In this document: piece after piece, positions 11,428 to 24,899 of the stretch
Position numbering within the stretch: position 1 is the first letter of the stretch
Layout of the letters: every line of letters begins with the position of its first letter
DNA from: Brassica napus
Taxonomy: Eukaryota; Streptophyta; Magnoliopsida; Brassicales; Brassicaceae
Assembly (NCBI RefSeq): GCF_020379485.1
Contig: NC_063450.1
Location: 43,490,681 to 43,554,680, forward strand
Length of the DNA stretch: 64,000 bases
Reading direction: 5' to 3'
The notes under the pieces: generated by a model
Seen by the model: the letters and a program-made list of their open reading frames with translations, nothing else
Databases searched by the model: none
What the model was told of the DNA's origin: nothing
Made by a program: the position numbers and the translations under genes

Positions 11428-12783
11428 TTTATTATTATTTTTATTTTTTTGAACACCCGATAATCGTTTATTTTATTCATAGTTATTATAAAGGTCGAGC
11501 CACATGTCATCTTACCCAACCAAATAAAAGCCGAGGCTGTCCCTAACCACACGTGTGAAGTATGAATTTAACCTCTTTGTCTTTTGGATTCAATTTATTT
11601 AGTAATTTTTGATTATATAGAACTTCTACATGTTTAGATTAAAAGTTTAAGATCCAAAAACAAAAATAAATCTGAACTGAAACGCGTGAAAATATCACGT
11701 TTGTAATAAAACCTGTTAATGGAGTTAAAAATTTCAAAAACCAAATTCGCGTACGAAAATTTTGACCGCATGCAGATGCATGCACACTTAACAATTGTGT
11801 TTTTTCATTTATAAATCGTACAGTGTAAATTACACTGAATTTATATCCTAAATTCAATGGTGAATTTATTAGATTACAAATCATGTAATCAAACAGTTTA
11901 AGTACAAACCTCCCCGCTGAAAATACGTAAATGTTCTTATTTATATGGTTTGGTACTTTTTTATGTTCTTGATTGTATGGCTATATTTTTTGTATTAACA
12001 ATAGTATTCATATACAAGTTTGAATGTGAGTAATGACGTGTCAATAATAATATCATAATATTTTGATACGTAATGGAGCTTGATATTACTATTAACTTCT
12101 TAGATGAAACCTTAATGTTAAATTTGATCAGTCTTTTGCACCCAAAAATATCAGATCAATCTAAAATTGGCAGGAGTATATGTTTATTTCTTAGGAAGGG
12201 TATTTTTTTGTCACATCTTTGTAAAACTAAACATTAATAAAATCTCAAAATCTAAAATCTTTAGTGCCGACGAACAAGTATTTTTCTTGACCACGACTAA
12301 CGTTTTTCTTACGTTGGTGTCGAATGACTTACGTCTCTCTTTGATGTGTCTCCTGCTCCACCCTTTCATTTGTATCCGTCTTCTTCCCATTTTGGTTTTA
12401 TTCGAAAGAGATCCTATCGTTCGACTTGGTTGCTCCAGCCTTCAGCCTTTGATTTGTTCGTCTTTTTTTTTAAATCTGAAGGGTTTAAATATTGCATAAT
12501 TGTCCATTATCCAGTGAATATTATACAAGTGACTCATACCTAGGTCTACAGAAATATTTATATTTAAATGACAAATGGATAATGACAGAAAATTAACAAT
12601 TCAAATCTAGTATCAAATAATATAATAAGCAATCACAGAACTAATTAAAAGCCACCGATACGTAGCCAACCCCGTAAAAGTTGGAGCGTGCTTTCCACGT
12701 CACTCTAAGGAGCGTAACAAAGTCACTACTGAATTGCTTGTTCTACGGTTCCTTTGTTAACCACATAACTCACGATTACTTTC
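11428..12783. other. Intergenic, no gene recognised
   Basis: AT-rich sequence between the LINE and a hAT element. The longest frame (12167-12499, plus) has no recognisable domain, a skewed Phe/Leu composition and no supporting splice structure, so I do not call it. Confidence 0.4.
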
Positions 12784-12791
12784 CCTCTATG

Positions 12792-13502
12792 TAGGAATGG
12801 CAATTGGACCGCAGTCCGCGGGCCTGGCCCGTACAAGACCCATGCGGGGAAGGTTTGGGTAGAGATACTGTAGGTCCATTTGTGAGCAGGTCTCGTGGGT
12901 TAAGTCTCATGCGGGTTGGGCCTTTGCGGTTTGGGTCATTGCGGGTCTTGCGGGGCAGACAGAATCTGCACCACTTCCTCTTTTGTTGTGTCTACACCTG
13001 AAAAAAAAAGATGGACGAAAATGGCGATATGACAATTCATGTTTTCTGTAGCCACGACTCCATTGGCGAGCACCAGAGGAGCATCACCACCAACCGGTTC
13101 TTCTCCTCGACTAAGGTCACCACCGGAGCTTCTCTCCGTCTTCTTTCCACCACCATAACTTCTCTTCTTGGAGATCCCGCCACCGGAACTTCTCTTCTTC
13201 CTCGAGCCTCCACCGGAGCATCTCTCCGTCTTCTTTCCACCACCATAACTTTTCTTTTTGGAGATCCACCGGAATTTCTCTCCTTCCTCGAGCCTCCACA
13301 GGTGGGGCGGATGGTACCGTTTGCCACTAATATTTGATGACCCGCGGGCTGCCCGCAAAGGCTTAAGATGTTAGCGGGGCGGGTTTGGGCTTAAGGATTG
13401 AGACCGCGGATCGTGGCGGGCCAACCCGCAAAGAACCACCGGAGAGAGAGACCGCTGCAGGGTGGGCTACGGCGGGGCGGGTGGTACCAATTGCCATTCC
13501 TA
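12792..13502. mobile_element. Non-autonomous hAT element, 711 bp
   Basis: The TIRs are TAGGAATGGCAATTGG on the left and its exact complement on the right. A perfect 8-bp TSD, CCTCTATG, flanks the element (12784-12791 and 13503-13510), which is diagnostic of the hAT superfamily. The interior is unusually GC-rich at both ends (CCGCGGGCCTGGCCC near 12815). It holds two tandem copies of a unit of about 85-95 bp at about 13115-13295 (CTCTCCGTCTTCTTTCCACC motif). It encodes no transposase. Confidence 0.9.
13115..13295. repeat. Tandem repeat inside the hAT element
   Basis: Two diverged copies of a unit built from CACCGGAGC, CTCTCCGTCTTCTTTCCACC and ACCATAACTT. Both strands stay open across it, producing frames rich in Gly/Arg/Lys (minus) or Thr/Ser/Leu (plus). 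I take these as repeat artefacts. Confidence 0.7.
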
Positions 13503-14387
13503 CCTCTATGTAACGGCGAGATAACCGGTTGGCATAAATCCATAAACCGGAAATAACCACTGGTAAAGCAAATTAAAGAGCAAAAAAGGAGAGAAAAATG
13601 GAGAGAAAGAGGGGACCATCAATCATGTCGTAACTCCCGGCCAAAACAAAGACACGTGTCAATACGACGTTGCCTGGACCACATATGGTCCCCTCCAAAG
13701 CAATAGCATGCGTTTCGGGATAAGAGAATCCCAACCGTACATCTGGATTGATGCAACCCCGAATAAAGAAAAAAGATAATAAAAATAAATTACTTCAGAA
13801 AAAACCATAGATACGACAAAATTATATTTTTAAAAAATAAATTAAATAAATAAACGTGGGGACCAGTCCTAGATTTTTTCAGACTTAGGCTGACAGCCGC
13901 CGGCTTAATGAAAGTGGACGGCCGGATTTAACCCCAACAAAATTTTAAAAGATTATTATTTAAAACGTTTTAAAATTTGATGAAACAAAATTATTTTTAA
14001 GAAAGAAAGAAATATATAAACAAGGGGACCACATAGCGCGTGGGGTCTACTGACTGGTGAGGGGAGAGAAGGTGTTTAAGTAGCCAACTGTTTACCTATC
14101 TCCAAATGGTCCCCTGCCTAGTTCACACTAAAATTCTTATATAGAAACCATTTTATTTCTTTAAGGTAAAATCAATTTCGTTCTGACAAATAAGAAAACA
14201 TTTCAATGAAAGATTTCAAAATTTATCATCTATTATATCTGACAAAAGGGAAATAGTACTCTAATTATTACTACTGAAATAATCGTTATATATTTGTATA
14301 CTAGTATTAAAATTTGGTTATTTGGACATGTTATTCTTTAAAAAAAATGTTTGTTAAGTTTGAGTTAGTCTTTAAAAAAAAATATTT

Positions 14388-14466
14388 ACGAAAGGGTCTT
14401 GTGTGGCCTTTGAGCCTTAATGAAAGACGACAAAAAAAAAAAAAAAAAAACGAAAGGGTCTTGTGT
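14388..14466 (+). mobile_element. Tiny poly(A) retro-insertion with a 17-bp TSD
   Basis: ACGAAAGGGTCTTGTGT occurs at 14388-14404 and again at 14450-14466. Between them are 27 bases (GGCCTTTGAGCC... to GACGAC) followed by a run of about 18 A. This is the signature of LINE-mediated insertion of a severely 5'-truncated transcript. Confidence 0.75.
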
Positions 14467-17400
14467 TGGTTCTAGTCTGAGACCTAGGTTCACTCGAAGA
14501 GATGATATGCGTCTGACAACTAATTACAAGTATTATCAAAGGCAATCCAATAGACCAGTGGATCCAAACTTTCTGGTTAATAATTTAAAAACTATATTTT
14601 GTAATTTTGTGTGTTTATTCTTTCTTAGTTTCTTTTCTCTTTTTCATTTGATGATTACCACCTTTTGTTGTTTGTTGCAGTTTCATTGATTTTTTTTCTT
14701 CTAAAAATTCTTGTTGAATGCTCTTTTGTAACTAGTAAGTAACGATAATTTGTAACCTCATTTTCCACTATGATTAATTTATCTGTAAAATTAACAAGAT
14801 AACAAAAACTAGAACTCGTAAAAAGCAAAAAAATACTCATCAAAACTGAAAACTAAATTCCAATGAAAGAGTTGTTTAAAGATTGACCGATTTGTTTATG
14901 TTTCTAGCTGAAAATGTTGTTAGGGTTTATACAGAAACACATATCGTCCATTTCAATCTTCACATCAGAGATATAATAAGGTATTAATAAAATTTCGAAC
15001 GGTGACTGAACAAATTGCTTTGCCTTTGGATCATATCGTTGCGACCGAGAGAGGATTATAGTCATTTGCTCTTTTAATGGAAATGTGTCATTTTCACAAC
15101 CTTTTGATCCTTCTTGTTCTTCTTTTTTTTTTTATCTAAAGCTAAATACATCCACACAATTTCTCACAAGATATAGCGAAAATAAATAAGTTTCGTCCAC
15201 TAAATTTACAAGTAAAATATTATATGTTATATTTACGATAAATCATTCAAACGCAAAAGCCAGCCAAACACCTCTGTAACATACTATTTTACTTACTATG
15301 CAACAGTAAATGCATGATACTAAAAATAGTAAAGAAAATTCTCTATATTTTATATTTACATGTGGAATCTCGCTACTCGAGAGTTACTATTTAATTTTGT
15401 TTGAAATGTTTCAGTTAAATTACTATAACATGAACTCGTGGTTGTGTGAGATATATAGTGTGTTTGTGACAATCCCAACTTTTATGACCCTAGGATGCAC
15501 ATGAAACATATTATAATAGAAGATCGGGTTAATCTGAGAATGTTAAATAATAAAAGTTAAAACTATAGAGATTGGTTTTTGCTATGTACAGTCTCATAAC
15601 TCAAATCATGCACAAATTCCTCTGTATATCATGTGCCTCCTGAAATGCTTCTTCGCCTAGTTCAAGAATATCCATTGGTAGAATAATTTAGTGAATTGAC
15701 AACTCTCACTCTCCTTGTCATCGAGGGAGCCCTCTAGGATTATTCCTCTTAGTGAGAGTCGGATCCAAATGACATTTATGAAGGAAAGAAAATAAAATTA
15801 ATATAAATGGTTAACTTAGACCTCAAACTGAGAGTAACCATCTTATAGATTCATTATTTTACTTGGATGCATCATCAATGTATAGGAGGAGCGAACGGCA
15901 TCTAAGTTTTACAAGCCGAAACAACTATTAGAGATTACAATCTTTAGTTTGGATAGTTTTTGTTAAATCGTAAGAATAAAATGAATGAAGATCTGAATTA
16001 ATTTGCCGACAGCATTCTATAGTATTTTGTCAACGAATTAGCTAAAATCTTAAATTTTTGGGATAGAGATGGAAACGAAGTGTAGCTAATTGACAAAGAT
16101 TTCCAGTTAAACCTGGTTGATAATCTATACAGATCAGAAGCATTAATATCATTTTGATGGGTTTAAAAGACAGTACGCACAGACACTTACATACCCTTTA
16201 TAAAAGTCAAGTCTTACTCATGCTGGTCTTTATTCATTGCAAGATAGTATACAATATGACAACATGCATCTATGCATATATATTGCCGACATTACACATC
16301 ATTATAGATATAACAGAAATGAAGCAAAATACATGAACACGAAAATAGGTTAAATGCAATGGATTATAGCGCAAAAGATATTTAGTTTATCATATTTAAC
16401 TACAAATTGAAGTCTATCATAATTCTGACACGCCCAAATATTTGTTGAACACTAAATAGATGATATGCAGTGAGACATTTTTGTGTGAATAATGCACCTA
16501 GAGACTATATCACATTTCCAAAGATCTTGATATCTAACAAATCAAACTATCTTTGATACAAGTACACTACTCTTAACCAATAATACTCATTCCCCTCCCA
16601 TTAACCTGATATCGAAATTGATTGATAGTGCTCAAATGTCTTCTATTTCATGAATTGCTCAAATGTCTTCATGTTATATTATTATTTATATTTAACATGT
16701 GTTTGTCTGTAGTTTAAGATTATATTTTTCAAACGTGAATCCAGAAATACACAGTGTTGATTTGAATCCCAACATTATTGATATTTTGATTGGACTCCTT
16801 TCTCACGTTTAGGGTTCTTTTCAAAAAGTTAGATGCAGCATATCTATTGTTCGACTTTATCATTGTATTATTATATACAAATATAATTAATGAACCACGA
16901 AAGGTCCAGTTTGGGGCCTACTTATCTTCTTGGCCGGCTATGGTAATAATTTTTCCAGTCCAAGCAAATTTAAGCCGAAGTAACAACGAATTTTGATGAA
17001 ACGATTGCACAAAACCATGTAATAAGTAGGTTTCACAGTCAGTGAAAATAATAGAAGCATCAAGAGGAACAAAAACTATTGATCTTTAATGTTCAAACTA
17101 GTAGAAGTCATAGGAACATGTAATGTTAAGGAAGGTGAAGCAAGTGTAAAAATAAGCATTGAGTAAAAGGAGGTATATAAGAAGTCAAGAAGAATGAGAC
17201 ATTTGTATGCTCCTCAAGTTAAAATCCTCCCACATTAGACTGTTCTCCATTAAAAGCGGACCACCAAAAATAGAGAAAAAAGCAAAGACAATTTTCATTA
17301 ATACTCAATTCTTTTGAGATTGGACCACTCCTCCACTCTCCTCTTCTTTCCTTCTCAATGCTTCTGCCTTTGGCCATACCATTATTACCACACCCAAATT

Positions 17401-18035
17401 GGTTGCTTACTTTTGGTCATCAATTTGACACATCTGAGTATCTTAGGCCATTTTCACTACCTAACATCGGAAAGAAGCTAAGCAATAATCTACTAATGAA
17501 AGACATCCAGCTGGTTCTTGACTTTTATGAGAATACGGCCCATAACTTTTTATACATCCTGAAGCTTAAAGCACCAGAAAGATGATAAGTACGAAACGGT
17601 CTCACAATCTATGATGTGTTAGTACATGAAATGGTAGTACTACTACTACCAATGATGTAACTAGGTTCTGAGAAACTGATAGAGAACGTATAAGATTTGG
17701 ATGATATTAAAACCAATAGTTGATAGATGCTACCGAAAGGTTATTAATGAATTGAATGTGTGGGCGTTAAATTACACCAGGATGAATTTTGACGATGTGA
17801 CATTGCAAGTTTGTAACTAACCAAGATAATGAATTCAAGTTAGATTATCCTACGTTATAATAATACTTTTAAACGTAAAATAACGTTATATTAATCAGGT
17901 AAACATTTAATTTTGAGTAGGCATAGCTTGGTGCCATGGACGATCCAGTTCCAAATGCGTTACTCTTACTTATGATGGATTGATCTAGTCTACGATGGCA
18001 AATCCTATTACATTTTTACCAAAAAAAAAAAAAAA

Positions 18036-18208
18036 AAATCCTCATACATTGAATTGGCCTTTGTTGCACTCTCAGATATATGAAATGGTCGTTTCAGCCC
18101 AGGGGCCATATGCTTTTCTACGATAACACACATCTTCTTACATTGATTTGGGCTTTGTTGCACTCTTAGGTATATCAAGTGGTCGTTCAGCCCAGGGGCA
18201 TTTGCTTT
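18036..18208 (+). repeat. Diverged direct duplication
   Basis: Two copies, about 18038-18112 and 18137-18207, share CATTGA(A/T)TTGG, CTTTGTTGCACTCT and TTCAGCCCAGGGGC. A homopolymer A tract (18021-18038) precedes the first copy. The origin is unknown, possibly a transposon fragment. Confidence 0.65.
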
Positions 18209-18640
18209 CTTTTATGGGTCAAAATAAGAATAGAGATGAGACAGTAGGGAACATATATTTTGGATTTATTCATAGATTGTTTTCAAGGCTATTAAAGGAG
18301 CTTTGAGCAAAGACCAAATGGATAATGGTTGTCGAAAGTGACATTTAAATTCAATGTTGCTCGTTTGTTTGGATTTTATAAGCGAGGAGCCATCAAAGAA
18401 CATTACAAAATGACTCCTCCTTGTGCTAATATAGACAAACATTACAAAATGACACTACAAAAGAAACCAAAAAAATATTTGTTTTCTTTATCCTACACAT
18501 CTGCTTATGATCTTTTATCTGTGATATATGGACGAATACGCAGATCTTTTTCCATTTTTTCTTGAGCTCCTGCGAGGCAGACTCTTTTCTGAAGCTGAGC
18601 CAAAGATGATCAGATGAGTCCACTCTGATAAAACCAGTTT

Positions 18641-20002
18641 CTAATGGTTTAAGTGAGTATCCTTCACCTTACAATACTTATAATCATATAGTGTTGCTTC
18701 CTCACATGGCATTAAATTCAAGTCAGGTAGCAGGAAACTGCCATCCTCATTCTCTACCAAATTACATTCTGAGAGAGACGTAGAAATTTGTGTGTTCAAC
18801 TTCATTCTCTTTAAGTTCTTGTTCTTGATGTCTCCTCGTTCGCTGAGCAATGCAATGTCCTGCTCATAAAAGAAAACACATTCATAAAGAGAAGATCTTA
18901 ATCACATAGAGGAATGGTCAAGAATTCAAGAACTGGGAACCTTTTTGTTCTGCAATCTTTTGACATCAAAATCCAAGTCTGCGGTTACAAGAACCTGCGA
19001 TAATAAACAAGAATCGTTTGATAATAAATGGGGGGAAGTTGAGTCACAAGAAACACAGGATGACAAAGTCCCCACTCTAATTAAATGTTTGTGAAAAATG
19101 GTCCCATGTGAATGTGATGATAACGATAACAATATGAACGCGTCTTGTCATTGAGGTTGATAACCTAACTCTCCTTTCCAAACACACACTTCACATATCT
19201 AATCCATAAACTCTCCCTAGAATCCAAACTAATTCATTTGACTTGTCTTAGAACTCATAGCGGTGGTCCACTGTTTACAAACTAGAGATAACTCATAGGC
19301 CGGCCCATCACAAACAACAGTTAAGTATTAGCCGATCCAGATTATTATTTATTATTAAGGAAAATATAGCTAACTAAAGTTTAATTAAAGATGATCCAAG
19401 TAATTATGCCGGATTATTGCCTATGCGATGACATTACTCGAACGACAAGGAACGAAACAGACAAACAGAAACGGTGACGTATCATGCTATTCTTTTGAGC
19501 AGCCCTACGAAATGACAAGAATACCCTCTCCATGTCAAACACTTCTAGTTTTGTCGGGGAAACAAAGCAGGAGAGAAGCAATGAAACGAGATATGTTTGT
19601 TGTGAAGATGAATATCTTGATGGTATTCAAACAAACATAGACGATAGAGTTTGAAAGAGGAAGATAAGGACGAACCTTGGATCTAGATCCGACGGGTGAT
19701 GAGCCAATGGTGGCCTCGTGACCGTCGAGGTAAGCAGATGGAGAAGAAGAAGCGCTCCAAGAGAGCGGTGTACTCGGGCTACATCTCGCTGATTCAACTT
19801 CTTTTCTCGACCGTGGCTGCCGGTTTCCCCACCGGAGCGTAGGACACGAGAACAGAACAGGTCTCACTTTGGCTTTCTTGAGCTTAACAAGAAGCTCAGC
19901 CACCACTTCTCCATCTCTCATCGCTGACTTCGTCCAATCATCTGACGTCACCATCTCTGGTTCCAGACTTAACACTGACGAAACACACAGAGAACCAACC
20001 AA
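18641..20002 (-). CDS. Plant protein of unknown function with a C-terminal EAR motif (At5g25210-like)
   Basis: Three exons are read on the minus strand, 20002-19676, 18994-18941 and 18859-18641, all GT-AG and all in phase 0. They encode 199 residues. An alternative start is the Met at about 19954 (MVTSDDWTKSAM). Exon 1 holds SDDWTKSAMRDGEVVAELLV and a Lys-rich helix, then a Ser/Pro-rich stretch. Exon 2 encodes VLVTADLDFDVKRLQNKK. Exon 3 has a basic stretch (KNKNLKRMK) and then PDLNLMP. DLNLMP (residues 173-178) fits the DLNxxP form of the EAR repression motif that recruits TOPLESS/SAP18 co-repressors. No DNA-binding domain is visible, so a nuclear adaptor or repressor is only inferred. The position next to KNAT3 matches Arabidopsis At5g25210, from memory. 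Confidence 0.82.
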
Positions 20003-20565
20003 AAAGAAAAGGCAGAAGACACAAAGCTAAAGATACTACTAACTTTGAGACAGAGAGAGAGAGAAAAGAGGAGAAATTTTTTGGGTATGTGTGTGTGATA
20101 ATGAGATTTTTTAAATTTAATTATAATATTTGTAAGTGTGGAGGTGTGGGAGACTTAAGTGGGACCCATGCTTGACATGGCACTTGGCTGCTAATCACTC
20201 ACAACCGCTTTTATAACTTGGGCGGCTATTATAACAGTTTTTTACAAGTTATTTATGGGCTTTCTATTCATGGGCCTATTCTATGTGACCAATTAAGGGC
20301 CTTTTGTAAACAAAATAAATAAGGGCTATTTGCTAACTACTATTAAGGAAAGATTAAAGATAATTTGTTTGGTTGGTACTCTTACTGAGCTACTAATTTT
20401 CTTTCTTATCTCAAGATTAACGAAAACCATATTTCACTGATGAGAAGGATGATCACTTCACGGCAGAGATGAGCGAGGAGTGTAAAAGCATAAGAGTGCA
20501 CCAAGGAGAAATGAGAACAATTAGTAGGCTAGGTCCGCTTGATTTCGTTCTTGACCCATTCTGCC
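20003..20565. other. Upstream region of the EAR-motif gene
   Basis: Presumed promoter and 5' leader, including a (GA)n stretch near 20052-20066 and T/A-rich DNA, before the hAT target site at 20566. No coding sequence is seen. Confidence 0.45.
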
Positions 20566-21094
20566 AATTCGTCTTGGTCTGGGCATAAAATCTATAATCC
20601 GAAATCCGAACCGAAAAATCCGATCCGTACGCGGTCCGAAATGTAAAAAATACCCGAATGGATCTTCACTACAAGAAAACACATGCTTAACGACGAAATT
20701 TAACGAGGAAAAACAATTCTCGTAAATTTACGTCGAGTTTACGAGGAATTTAAGTGAAAAACTAAAGTCATCGTTATTTCCTCGTAACGTAACGACAAAA
20801 GTGTTTCGTCGTAAAGTGGATGTAATTTTACGAGTATTTTACGAGGAAAAACTATTTCCTCGTAATTACGACGTAAACTTTGCGTGATATTTACGAGGAA
20901 ATAGTTTACGTGTATTTAGCGAGGAAATTTTTGAATCCACCAACTTTGTAGGTGTTACACGTTTTTTTGGCCACCTAATTAATTTTCGTCGTAAATTCAT
21001 AGGAAACTTGCAACTACCAGATTCGAAATTTCCTATAAATATGGATGTTTGAACATCATTATAAACACACCAACAACAAAAAACGTGAAAAAAA

Positions 21095-24000
21095 ATGGCT
21101 GGCTCCGGGACTATTTACGAGTTGCGGAAGTGGATGTATATGCATAGAGATGCTAACGGGAGAGTGACGAAAGAATACCTTGCGGGCCTGGAGACATTTA
21201 TGCATCAAGCAGATTCAACACCGCTCGCCCAAGAAAGTGGTAAGATGTTCTGTCCTTGTCGGAAATGCAACAATTCGAAACTGGCAAACCGTGAAAATGT
21301 TTGGAAGCATTTAATAAATAGAGGTTTCACGCCAAATTAATATATCTGGTTTCAACATGGAGAAAGTTTTAATTATGATCAGAACGAAGCTAGTAGTAGT
21401 AATAGCAATTTTCAGGAAAAAGAACCGGTTGATCATCATTTGCATAATGAACATAGTTACCATCAGGAGGAGATGGTAGATTATGATAGAGTTCATGATA
21501 TGGTAGCTGATGCATTCGTAGCTCATGATGAAGATGAAGAACCTAATATAGATGCAAAAAAGTTTTACGAAATGTTAAACGTGGCGAATCAACCACTTTA
21601 CAGTGGTTGTAGAGAAGGTCTCTCAAAATTGTCGTTAGCTGCTAGAATGATGAATATTAAAACTGATCACAATCTACCTGAAAGTTGCATGAACGAATGG
21701 GCGGACTTGTTTAAAGAGTATTTGTCTGAAGACAATGTGTCTGCTGATTCTTATTATGAGATTCAGAAACTGGTTTATAGTCTTGGGTTGCCTTCGGAGA
21801 TGATAGATGTTTGCATCGACAACTGCATGATCTATTGGGGAGATGATGAGAAGCTAGAAGAATGTCGATTCTGCAAGAAGCCACGATTCAAGCCGCAAGG
21901 ACGGGGACGTAATAAGGTACCATACCAAAGGATGTGGTACCTACCAATTACAGACAGATTGAAAAGAATGTATCAATCAGAGCAGACTTCGGGAAAGATG
22001 AGATGGCATGCCGAGCATACTCAGACGGATGGTGAGATGACTCATCCATCAGATGCAAGAGCCTGGAAACATTTCAACAAAGTACATTCGGATTTCGCTA
22101 GCAATATCCGGAATGTGTATTTCGGATTATGCACAGATGGATTTAGTCCGTTCGGAATGTCAGGGAAACAATATTCATTGTGGCCAGTCTTTCTTACTCC
22201 ATACAACCTGCCACCGGAGATGTGCATGCAACGGGAGTTACTATTCTTGACCATATTAATACCTGGTCTGAACCATCCAAAAAGGTCCCTGGATGTTTTC
22301 CTACAACCACTGATAAAAGAGTTGAAGGATTTATGGTCAACAGGGGTGAGAACGTATGACTGTTCAACGAAGATGAATTTTACGATGCGAGCGATGCTTT
22401 TGTGGACCATAAGTGATTTTCCTGCCTATGGGATGTTGTCTGGATCGACTACACATGGGAGATTAGCTTGTCCATATTGTAATGGAACGACAGATGCGTT
22501 TCAACTGAAGAATGGTAGGAAGACAAGTTGGTTTGATTGTCACCGTCGATTTCTTCCCATTGGCCATCCTTACCGAAGAAACAAGAATTTGTTTAGGCAC
22601 AAAAGGGTTGTGAGAGACACTCCTCCTCCATATCTAACTGGAGAACAAATTGAAGCGCAAATCGACTACTACGGAGCTAACGAAACAGTTCGTTGGGGTG
22701 GTAATTGGCATGTCCCTCGTAATATGCCAGATTCTTACGGTGTTCATCACAACTGGCACAAGAAGAGTATATTTTGGGAGTTGCCATATTGGAAGGATCT
22801 TCTTCTGCGCCACAACCTCGATGTGATGCATATAGAGAAGAATTTCTTTGAGAACATCATGAATACAATATTGGATGTCCCAGGGAAGACAAAAGACAAC
22901 ATAAAATCGAGGTTGGACTTGCCGGATATTTGCTCAAGAAGCGAGTTACATATTAAAAGCAATGGACAAGTTTCCGTTCCGATATTCAGATTATCTTCAG
23001 AAAAAAAGTCGGTGTTGTTCAACTGGGTGGCATCAGAAGTGAAGTTCCCCGATGAGTATGTTTCGAATCTCTCTAGATGTGTTGAAAAGGGTCAAAAGTT
23101 CTCCGGGATGAAGAGTCATGATTGTCATGTCTTTATGCAACGACTACTGCCCTTTGCATTTGCGGAGCTACTTCCAACAAACGTACATGAAGCACTTGCA
23201 GGTACGTAGTGTATTATATCACAATAATTTACAAAATAATATATGACTAACAATGTGTTTAATTTTTTTTTGAATATAAAAGGCATTGGAGCATTTTTCA
23301 GAGATCTGAGCACACGCTCTCTTAAAGAAGAAGTTGTGGAACAACTTCAGGGGAACATTCCCATCTTATTGTGCAACTTGGAGAAGATATTTCCTCCCGG
23401 ATTTTTTGACGTCATGTAGCATCTAGCTGTCCACCTCCCATATGAGGCATTGCTTCGTGGACCTGTACATTACGGATGGATGTATCAGTATGAGCGAGCC
23501 ATGAAATATTTGAAGGGAAAAACAAAGAACCTCGCCAAAGTTGAAGGTTCTATAATTGCTGGAAGTTTGACGGAAGAAGTTTCTCACGTCACATCGTACT
23601 ACTTTGCGTCAAAAGTACGTACCCGGAGAAGAGCTCCAAGAAGATATGATGATGGTGGTGTTGTGCCAACATATACAGTTGCTGGTGTTCCAGACATCTT
23701 TAGCCAGATTGGGCGACTCGGTGGGGAGTCTAAAGAGGTTTGGTGGTCGAGTGAACAAGACACTCATAGTGCACACACCTATATTCTACTCAATTGCGAA
23801 GATCCATTGATGCGTTATTTTGAAAGGTAACATATATTGACACTTCGAAACACATATAAGTATAATTAATTGTATAATTGCGAGAAATTCATTCCTATAA
23901 AATGTGATTTTACAACCTATTTGTTTCGCAAGTCGAAAAACATTTCTTGGTATATCCACAAGTGACGTAGACAAAAGGAAAGATCAACACTTCATTAAGT

Positions 24001-24758
24001 GGTTGCGGAATCAGGTATTAACTCAAACTCTTTTTTCATACATGATCTGTATTTCATTAACATTCTCTTTATTTTTGCAGGTTGATTATGACGACGACGA
24101 TGCAGATTATCCTAAGTGGTTACACGAAGTAATTCAATCTACATTTGTAAAGGTCACCACATCACAGATGTATTTCACACGAGGCTATACTTTTCATACA
24201 TATGAATATGGTAGACAGCGGGCGACCAGTAACTATGGAATATGTGTGAAAGGGGAAACATATTTCTACGGGATCTTGACGAAGATTATTGAAGTAGAAT
24301 TTCCAGGGATACTGAAGCTGAAATGCGTCCTCTTCAAATGTGAATGGTTCGACCCCGTCGTCAACAGAGGTGTTCGGTCGAACAAATTCGGTGTAGTTGA
24401 TGTCAACGGTGGACGAAGGTACAACAAATTTGAGCCTTTCATCTTAGCTTGACAAGCAGACCAAGTTAGCTTCCTTCCATACCCTCGGATGAGAGATTCA
24501 GGTATAAATTGGTTAGCAGTGATCAAAGTTACACCTCGAGGACGAATCATCAGTGGAGAAGAACCACCATTGCAAGAAGAACAGATAAATGAAGTCGAGG
24601 AACCTGAACAAGAAATTGATGACATCCTTCTCATTGATCCGCATAATCACGAGTACGAAGATCTTACCGATGATGCCACAGACGAAGCTGTTGAAGACGA
24701 GTTTAATGAAAATGATGATGTTTCTAGTGATGACGAGAATGTCGATGTATCCGATTGA
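21095..24758 (+). pseudogene. CACTA copy 1 TNP2-type transposase, inactivated
   Basis: This matches the copy 2 transposase exon for exon: 21095-23201, 23283-23826, an unspliceable third exon around 23916-24014, and the last exon from about 24082 to 24758. Lesions by comparison: TAA at 21338-21340 in the transposase-associated domain; TAG at 23417-23419 in the DUF4218 region; loss of the AG acceptor before exon 3 (AA at 23914-23915); a one-base deletion in the A run near 23935-23939; and TGA at 24450-24452 in the last exon. A Trp conserved in copy 2 (LSGWTTHG) is Ser here. A TATA-like CTATAAATA sits at 21033-21041. Confidence 0.92.
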
Positions 24759-24899
24759 TGTATTTGTTTTATGAATAAGATGAGGGAGTTTGTTTTATGA
24801 ATAAGATAATGTGGGGTTTGTTTTATGAATAAGGTAATGTGGGAGTTTGTTTTATGAATAAGCAAATGTGGGAATTGTGGTTTGGAATGGAAATAAAGA

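Larger units (their letters stand above)
13511..18640. other. Large intergenic region, no gene recognised
   Basis: Five kilobases of AT-rich sequence without a frame I can assign. Short frames at 14420-14689, 16154-16336 and 17358-17585 have no recognisable domain. Structured items are the small retro-insertion at 14388-14466 and a diverged duplication at 18036-18208, listed separately. An ACACGTGT G-box-like motif occurs near 13650. Confidence 0.45.

Noticed and set aside
12167..12499. 110-codon plus-strand frame
   Set aside because: Phe/Leu-rich, with no homology recognised and no gene structure around it; best explained by chance in AT-rich DNA.
12936..13358. 140-codon minus-strand Gly/Lys/Arg-rich frame in the hAT element
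   Set aside because: It lies across the internal tandem repeat, has no recognisable domain and is not linked to splice sites or a promoter.
22042..22410. 122-codon minus-strand frame inside the transposase gene (also at 51164-51532)
   Set aside because: It is present in both CACTA copies only because the sense strand is conserved; it is antisense to the tnp2 domain.
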